Notes under the pieces: model-generated
What the model saw: the letters and a program-made list of their open reading frames with translations, nothing else
The model's database searches: none
What the model was told of the DNA's origin: nothing
DNA from: Methanobacteriaceae archaeon
GTDB taxonomy: Archaea > Methanobacteriota > Methanobacteria > Methanobacteriales > Methanobacteriaceae
Direction of reading: 5' to 3'
NCBI GenBank assembly: GCA_017883605.1
Contig: JADGNH010000023.1
Coordinates: 1-19,206, forward strand
Length of the DNA: 19,206 nucleotides
In this document: piece after piece, positions 14,875-19,206 of the stretch
Position numbering within the stretch: the stretch's first letter is position 1
Layout of the letters: every line of letters begins with the position of its first letter
Translations under genes and position numbers: made by a program

Positions 14875-16076
14875 AACGTGCAAAAAAAGCTAAAGAAAAG
14901 AAAGCTGCCCTCGGTGAAGATATAGAGGTAGAGAAGTTCGAACAGGAAGAGGAAGGAGAACATGAAGAAATAGAATCCCTGGAAGAACTCCCAGAAAAAT
15001 ACAAGAAAACCGTGCTCAAAGTAGGTGTGGAACCCACTGGAACAGGAAGGGCAGGTTCTTTCATGCAGATTGACCAGTCAGGAGTCTGCACCAGCTGCAG
15101 CTCAGAGTCCATAGAGCTCCTGAATATGAAAAATGCTCTTGAAAAGTACGATTGGCTAAATGATTATATGTGGAAGGCAGTTGCAGTTGATACTGATAAG
15201 TATACGGCTGAAACCGCTTTAAGGGAATCTAGCGGTTACTTTATAAGGGCTTTACCTGGTTCAAAGGAAATATTCCCCATCCAGGCCTGCATGTTTATAG
15301 GTGACACTAACGTAGCGCAGACTGCCCATAATATTATAATTGCCGAAGAAAATGCTGAACTACATATCATAACCGGCTGTACAACAGGATCAGACGTTCA
15401 ATCAGCCATGCACATTGGGGTATCAGAATTCTACCTTAAGAAGGGCTCTAAGATCACCTTCACCATGGTGCACAACTGGGCAGAGCAGGTAGAAGTGCGG
15501 CCTCGAACCGGAGTGATTTTAGGAGACGATTCCACCTACCTCAGTAACTACATCCTCACCAGCCCAGTACGGACTATACAAACTTATCCAACCGCTTACT
15601 GCCAGGGAGAAAACTCTCGGGCTGTTTTTCAGGCTATTTTGGGTGGTCAGAAAGAATCTGTACTGGATACTGGTTCCAGAACCATTCTCACCGGTAAAAA
15701 TTCCAGCACAGAGATGATAACCCGGGCTGTTTCCAAGGACAAATCTCAGATATACACCCGGGGACATCTGGCAGGCAGATCTCAGGAGGTTAAAGGCCAC
15801 TTGGAGTGCATGGGACTGGTCTTATCCGACGATTCCCTGATATATTCCGTGCCTGAGCTGGAAGGGAGTGCCACCAATTTGGAACTGTCACACGAGGCAG
15901 CAGTGGGTAAAATAGCAGAAGAAGAAGTTTTATATCTTATGTCCCGTGGCCTGACTGAAGATGAAGCTGCCTCCATGATCGTAAGAGGATTCCTGAGCAT
16001 GGATATCACAGGACTGCCCCCAGAACTGGCTGCAGAAACCAAAAGGATGTTGGATATGAGTTTGCAGGGTATGTAA
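14856..16076 (+). CDS. sufB: SufB Fe-S cluster scaffold protein
   Basis: 406 residues; the scaffold on which SufBC assembles clusters. Its core is the right-handed beta-helix of the SufB/SufD family (residues about 130-340; CMFIGDTNVAQTAHNIIIAE, ITFTMVHNWAEQVEVRPRTG). The C-terminal helical domain contains LSHEAAVGKIAEEEVLYLMS, RGLTEDEAASMIVRGFLSM. GHLECMGLVLSDDS holds a Cys at the place of the cluster-building Cys of bacterial SufB. Two more Cys (SGVCTSCSS) lie near residues 70-76. There is no sufD in the window, as in most methanogens, where SufB2C2 is thought to act alone. The longest frame starts at GTG 14847; GGGTG six bases upstream favours ATG 14856. Strong oligo-T termination follows. 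Confidence 0.94.
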
Positions 16077-16102
16077 AGGTCTATAAAAATCTATACTTGA
16101 TT

Positions 16103-16135
16103 ATTTTTTTTTATTTTTTTCTTTAATTTTTTTTT
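16103..16135 (+). terminator. Oligo-T terminator of sufCB
   Basis: Three long T runs (about 16104-16111, 16114-16120 and 16127-16135) lie 25-60 bp past the sufB stop codon, with no hairpin. This is the strongest U-tract cluster in the window and should end the sufCB transcript before the fae relic. Confidence 0.65.
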
Positions 16136-16200
16136 GATTGGAAAAGATTAATCTAGGTTTGTAAAAAAAATTTGATTGTGTAAACGAAAGAGGTGTTTTT

Positions 16201-16385
16201 ATGTACTTAAATGGCGAAGCATTAGTGGGTGAGGGAAATGAATCCAGAAGCAGAAGACCCGATAAAATATATCGCTACAACTACAAACAACAAAGATGGC
16301 CATAAGAAGAGCCTTTGCTCAAGAACCATCCGTAAATGAAATTTTAGATAATAAAGACTCCGTAGTACATCCTTTCTATAAATAA
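16201..16385 (+). pseudogene. fae: Decayed formaldehyde-activating enzyme gene (internal deletion, two frameshifts)
   Basis: Fae condenses formaldehyde with tetrahydromethanopterin. The relic keeps a ribosome binding site (AGAGGTG, 16189-16195) and an ATG at 16201 encoding MYLNGEALVGEGNE, the Fae N-terminus (GEALVGDGNE in known Fae). It then jumps to the Fae C-terminus, found in pieces: PEAEDP (frame +2, from 16244), DKIYRYNYK (frame +1, from 16261) and TTKMAIRRAFAQEP (frame +3), ending VVHPFYK and TAA at 16385. This follows the KIxxYNYxxTKxxIxRA ... HPF ending of Fae. About 105 internal residues are gone, and one base is missing near 16260 and another near 16287. It cannot make an active enzyme. 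The identification comes from motif recall, not a database search. Confidence 0.8.
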
Positions 16386-16442
16386 CTTCTTGAATTTCTA
16401 TAAAATAGTTCCAAAAACATCCGCTATCAAGAAATAGATATT

Positions 16443-16499
16443 ATAAGAAAAATGGAAATTCATAAGAAAAAAGAGGAAATTATAGGAAAATGGGATTTT
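16443..16499. repeat. Three imperfect 19-20-bp tandem repeats at the 3' end of the PRC-barrel gene
   Basis: Units reading ATAAGAAAAATGGAAATT, then variants, start at 16443, 16462 and 16482. The last runs into the stop codon of the leftward gene at 16498. Read leftward they are T-rich (TTTTTCTTAT) and may help end that transcript. Confidence 0.6.
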
Positions 16500-16773
16500 A
16501 GCTTTCAGAGATTATTATAAACTCTCCTACCTTTTCCACTTTTCCAAATGGAACCATTAAAATATCTCCTTTCATCTTAGCCCCTTTTATATTGACGTTT
16601 CTACCTTTCTCCACCTTTATTGCCACGTCTGTTATTTTACCAGTTTTACCGTTGATTATAAGCTCTTCAAGCTCCCCCAATATTCTAGCGTTGTTTGTAG
16701 CCACTTGGTATCCTTTAATCTCGCTCCAGACCTTTTCTTCCCCTCTTATAAGTTTTCTCTCTTCTACGACCAT
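16498..16773 (-). CDS. PRC-barrel domain protein
   Basis: 91 residues forming a single PRC-barrel: GYQVATNNARILGELEELII, GKTGKITDVAIKVEKGRN, then KMKGDILMVPFGKVEKVGEF and a strand ending IIISES. Such small beta-barrels bind other proteins or RNA; archaeal stand-alone versions have no firm function. The longest frame starts at a TTG (16809), but GGGGTGAT (16778-16785) four bases before the ATG at 16773 fixes the start there. A TATA-like GTATATTATC on the minus strand (about 16812-16821) could give it its own promoter after cobY, whose stop codon is 58 bp upstream. There is no membrane segment or signal peptide. Confidence 0.85.
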   Translation of the reverse strand: MVVEERKLIRGEEKVWSEIKGYQVATNNARILGELEELIINGKTGKITDVAIKVEKGRNVNIKGAKMKGDILMVPFGKVEKVGEFIIISES

Positions 16774-16831
16774 ACTTATCACCCCAAACTTTCCCTGTGT
16801 ATTAACCAACTTATGATAATATACTCAAATA

Positions 16832-17500
16832 TTATTCATCCCTCAAAATTTTCTCTAATAGTATTATATCTTCCGGGCTATTAATATTTAAGGCTAGTTC
16901 AATTTTCTCCAGCCTCAACACTTCCTCATCTTGTTGCTTGTTGCTTCTTCTTAATATATTTAATCCCGAAGGAACCGCATCCCCCACTAAAATACTGGGT
17001 TTCAAACCGTATTCTCTGAATATTTCCAACGGAACAGCCACACACATGGCTGGTTTTCCAGACATTTTATACTTTCTTAAGACATGATCTATAATTTCAC
17101 TGGTAACCAGAGGCATATCAGAGGTTATGGTGAGTATAATTTCATCATCTCCCAATTCTGATATTTCAAGTATAAACCTGAGATCTTCGATGTAACCCTG
17201 TCCGGTGGTTTCAATGATCTTGATATCTAGATTTTTCACAAATTCAGTGGTTTTAGGAGTGTGCTTACTGGTAGCAACCACCAGATCATCCAGTTCATCT
17301 GCTCCGAGAACTGCGTCAATAACGTACTGGATCATGGGTTTTCCCCCTATCTCAATGAGGGGTTTTTCTACATCAAGTTTTCCATCATCAAAATCCTCAA
17401 TAATAAGCTTTTTACCATCAAAATCCTCAATAATAAGCTTTTTACCATCAGATTTCATTCTGGTACCTTTTCCACCAGCCATTATTAAAGCGGTTACCAT
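16832..17500 (-). CDS. cobY: Adenosylcobinamide-phosphate guanylyltransferase CobY, with internal repeat insertion
   Basis: Transfers GMP from GTP to adenosylcobinamide phosphate in the late cobamide pathway; this is the archaeal replacement for CobU. The MobA-like nucleotidyltransferase fold shows MVTALIMAGGKGTRM (residues 1-15, nucleotide loop), VEKPLIEIGGKPMIQYV (44-60) and ILTITSDMPLV with the metal-binding Asp. In relatives the nucleotide loop is followed almost at once by EKPL. Here about 26 extra residues intervene, including a perfect repeat of DGKKLIIEDF (18-27 and 28-37) and a degenerate third unit. AGGAGGA (17508-17514) precedes the ATG; a TTG one codon earlier is an alternative. 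The length of 222 residues exceeds the usual 195-200. Cobamides are needed for methyl transfer in methanogenesis. Confidence 0.88.
   Translation of the reverse strand: MVTALIMAGGKGTRMKSDGKKLIIEDFDGKKLIIEDFDDGKLDVEKPLIEIGGKPMIQYVIDAVLGADELDDLVVATSKHTPKTTEFVKNLDIKIIETTGQGYIEDLRFILEISELGDDEIILTITSDMPLVTSEIIDHVLRKYKMSGKPAMCVAVPLEIFREYGLKPSILVGDAVPSGLNILRRSNKQQDEEVLRLEKIELALNINSPEDIILLEKILRDE
17391..17450 (-). repeat. Perfect 30-bp tandem duplication inside cobY
   Basis: 17391-17420 and 17421-17450 are identical over 30 bp, which keeps the reading frame and duplicates ten residues. A degenerate third copy lies at about 17361-17390 (AAGTTTTCCATCATCA resembling the unit's end). The lack of any difference between the two full copies suggests a recent event. 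Confidence 0.95.
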
Positions 17501-17554
17501 CAAGTAGTCCTCCTAATTTCAAAAATCAGGTAAAAATAAAGAAATTAAGAAAAT

Positions 17555-17563
17555 AAAAAAAAA
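17555..17563 (-). terminator. Oligo-T terminator after the marker 14 gene
   Basis: Read leftward, nine T residues lie 8 bp past the stop codon at 17571, with further T-rich DNA to 17525. No hairpin is present. cobY starts 70 bp after that stop codon and may depend on partial read-through, as no good TATA element is seen in between. Confidence 0.5.
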
Positions 17564-17570
17564 TAATCCC

Positions 17571-19049
17571 TTACATTCCTTTTTCCCTCTGCAGCTTCCT
17601 GCGCTGGCCCAGTATACAGGGACCGCCCCGCCGACCTCCTAGTGGGATTTTTGGGGTTCCAATGGAGTTCATGCAACGGGCCATTACCGCCGCTCCTAAA
17701 GCCAGGGCATCAGATACGAATAAAGTGTCTTTAAAGTAATCTTTAGTGTAGTCAAGGATTAAATTCGGTTTCCTTCCAGTTATACCGGCCCTGCCGGTTA
17801 TCCCCAGAACAGATCCTTCTGCGATAACATTTTCATCTACCGCTTCATCCACCAGCCGTTTCACAATAAGAGCACTGACATGATCCAGGGTGGCGAATAA
17901 GGTGTGGATTCCGGCACTTTGGTATATTTCATGGCCAATTTCAGTCAGCTGATGGATCTGATCCCCATTTGTACCCACATCACAACCTATAAGAGTTGTA
18001 CCGGCATCATATGCTGCGTGAGGGTCAACTGGCACCGTTCCAAATCTGTCCCTATCTTCAGGGACCTTTCTGATGTCAACGTATTCATGGGCTTCTTCTG
18101 CAAATTTTTTGGCCGCTTTCCAATCCGCGTTTTTTATTATATCCTTAGTATAGAGGTCCAATGCGGCACCCCCTCTCTGGTCAACCTTCTCAGTTCCCCT
18201 GATTATGGCATCAGATACAGCACCGGCCAGGCCGCAGAAGTTTCCAATAGTACGGGCGTAGGGCTCTTCAGCGTTGGTAATCCTACCGGCCAGGGTGGTC
18301 CCAAAATCCATGGAAACCACCGGGTTACGGTAATCTACTTTGGTCCATTTAGCACCTGCCTTTATACCGGCAGTTACCAGTTCACCTTCCATTTCATTAG
18401 CAACTACTACCCTTCCTGTGGGTGGGAGTACACTGACCACTGCTCCGTCGAACATCACCTCATCAATAAGGGTGTAACTCCTTAAGCGTTCTGGGAAATT
18501 ATCCTTAGACATGGCCGGTGCCATCATTCTGGGAGGTATGCCTGCCTCCAGGCAGCCGTTGGCCAGGGCTATGATCAGGTCCCCCACTTCTTTTGGAGAT
18601 GCAAATCCAGCGGTAACACCGGTTGATCGTACCACGAAATCAAGATCTTTATCAATACTTATTTCAGCTCTTTTAACTGATTCCAAGATGGTGTCTCTCA
18701 CCATCTCAGCCACTGATTCCTTGGTAAGTTCCACCTTCCACACTGTTTCCCCAAAGACCTTTTCACCTTTTTTAGGTGGTCGGATGTCCCTGGTCATGTT
18801 CACAGTCTTGTCCAGGAGATAGGTGTGACTGTCTTTGAGGTTGGTAGCGGTTAAAATACATTTAGTGGTGGTGTTCCCTAATTCAACTGAGGCCACGATG
18901 TAGTACATGTCAGGCTCCATGGAAATGCCTGCACCTACTTTTTTTATGGTACTATAAGGGTTTGCTTTTACTTCTTCAATGGATACATACTTGCTTTTGG
19001 CGATGATGGGCTTAGAACCTCTGCCTAGTATTCTTCTAAAAGGTGACAA
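17571..19049 (-). CDS. Methanogenesis marker protein 14
   Basis: 492 residues, matching the methanogenesis marker 14 family, which is found across methanogens and has no settled function. IVASVELGNTTTKCIL (51-66) resembles a phosphate-1 loop, and VVSMDFGTTLAGRI in the middle resembles a second phosphate loop. Together with the glycine-rich C-terminal part (GSVLGITGRAGITG) this suggests an ASKHA-type ATPase fold, like the activators that re-reduce corrinoid proteins; that function is inference. The start is a TTG at 19049 preceded by GGAGGT (about 19057-19062); no ATG is available near the conserved N-terminus (PFRRILG, then YVSIEEVKANPYSTIKKVGA). The last residues are basic (RRKLQREKGM). The next gene leftward is cobY, a cobamide gene, which fits a corrinoid-linked role. 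Confidence 0.87.
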   Translation of the reverse strand: MSPFRRILGRGSKPIIAKSKYVSIEEVKANPYSTIKKVGAGISMEPDMYYIVASVELGNTTTKCILTATNLKDSHTYLLDKTVNMTRDIRPPKKGEKVFGETVWKVELTKESVAEMVRDTILESVKRAEISIDKDLDFVVRSTGVTAGFASPKEVGDLIIALANGCLEAGIPPRMMAPAMSKDNFPERLRSYTLIDEVMFDGAVVSVLPPTGRVVVANEMEGELVTAGIKAGAKWTKVDYRNPVVSMDFGTTLAGRITNAEEPYARTIGNFCGLAGAVSDAIIRGTEKVDQRGGAALDLYTKDIIKNADWKAAKKFAEEAHEYVDIRKVPEDRDRFGTVPVDPHAAYDAGTTLIGCDVGTNGDQIHQLTEIGHEIYQSAGIHTLFATLDHVSALIVKRLVDEAVDENVIAEGSVLGITGRAGITGRKPNLILDYTKDYFKDTLFVSDALALGAAVMARCMNSIGTPKIPLGGRRGGPCILGQRRKLQREKGM

Positions 19050-19100
19050 ATGATAACCTCCAAAATTAAACTTCTTTTTAAATAAGGTTCTAAGAAGGGT

Positions 19101-19115
19101 GAATATAAATTTTTT
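19101..19115 (-). promoter_or_regulatory. Promoter of the marker 14 gene
   Basis: Read leftward: AAAAA directly before ATTTATATTC, a TATA element with an A-rich BRE. It is about 55 bp from the TTG start, giving a leader of around 30 nt that contains the GGAGGT site. The DNA beyond (19116-19206) is AT-rich and shows nothing else. Confidence 0.5.
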
Positions 19116-19206
19116 GAAATAACTTTGAATTAAAAATCATAAAATAATAATTTCTGAATTAAATTTTTGAAAATAATAATTTAGATTAAAATAAATTCAA
19201 CTTATG

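Noticed and set aside
16239..16337. A 32-codon open frame starting at ATG 16239 as a separate small gene
   Set aside because: Its start (PEAEDP) belongs to the Fae C-terminal relic, and the rest is out-of-frame relic sequence.

Overview
The window is chromosomal DNA from a hydrogenotrophic methanogen of the order Methanobacteriales, most likely a mesophilic Methanobacterium-type archaeon. The evidence is an mvhDGAB hydrogenase operon, a type-2 (methanogen) seryl-tRNA synthetase, a CobY-type guanylyltransferase, a methanogenesis marker 14 protein, a SufBC-only Fe-S assembly pair, GGTGA-type ribosome binding sites, TATA/BRE promoters, oligo-T terminators and very AT-rich gaps between genes.

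Layout. 1-92 is the 5' end of a leftward ribosomal protein L10e gene. A 369-bp gap with a short direct-repeat array separates it from a rightward set: a CooC-like nickel ATPase, a KEOPS Pcc1-like subunit and seryl-tRNA synthetase (462-3260), followed by a small one-helix membrane protein (3411-3575). Leftward come an FKBP-type prolyl isomerase with a long acidic tail and an overlapping TmcAL/YlbM-like nucleotidyltransferase (3655-5705). Rightward are dihydroorotase (6004-7296) and a CooT-like nickel-binding small protein (7415-7594). The leftward mvhDGAB operon (7781-11835) encodes the F420-non-reducing hydrogenase that feeds electrons from H2 to heterodisulfide reductase. Its upstream region carries two GTAC-N8-GTAC dyads exactly 40 bp apart, one of which is a perfect palindrome near the predicted transcription start.

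A 683-bp gap (11836-12518) holds a canonical rightward promoter with no gene behind it. Next are an unrecognised leftward helical protein (12519-13001) and a DUF134 helix-turn-helix/zinc-ribbon protein (13330-13923), which is divergent from sufC-sufB (14107-16076). After sufB there is a decayed formaldehyde-activating enzyme gene (16201-16385) with a large internal deletion and two frameshifts. The right end is leftward: a PRC-barrel protein, CobY with a 30-bp in-frame tandem duplication, and methanogenesis marker 14.

Two themes join the genes. One is nickel and iron-sulfur metabolism: CooC and CooT, the [NiFe] hydrogenase, a polyferredoxin with twelve cluster motifs, SufBC and a Cys-rich regulator. 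The other is structural: imperfect tandem duplications of about 20-30 bp recur in gaps, across the pcc1 start and inside cobY, which suggests frequent slippage or duplication in this genome. Several start codons were moved from the longest open frame to a start with a well-placed ribosome binding site.
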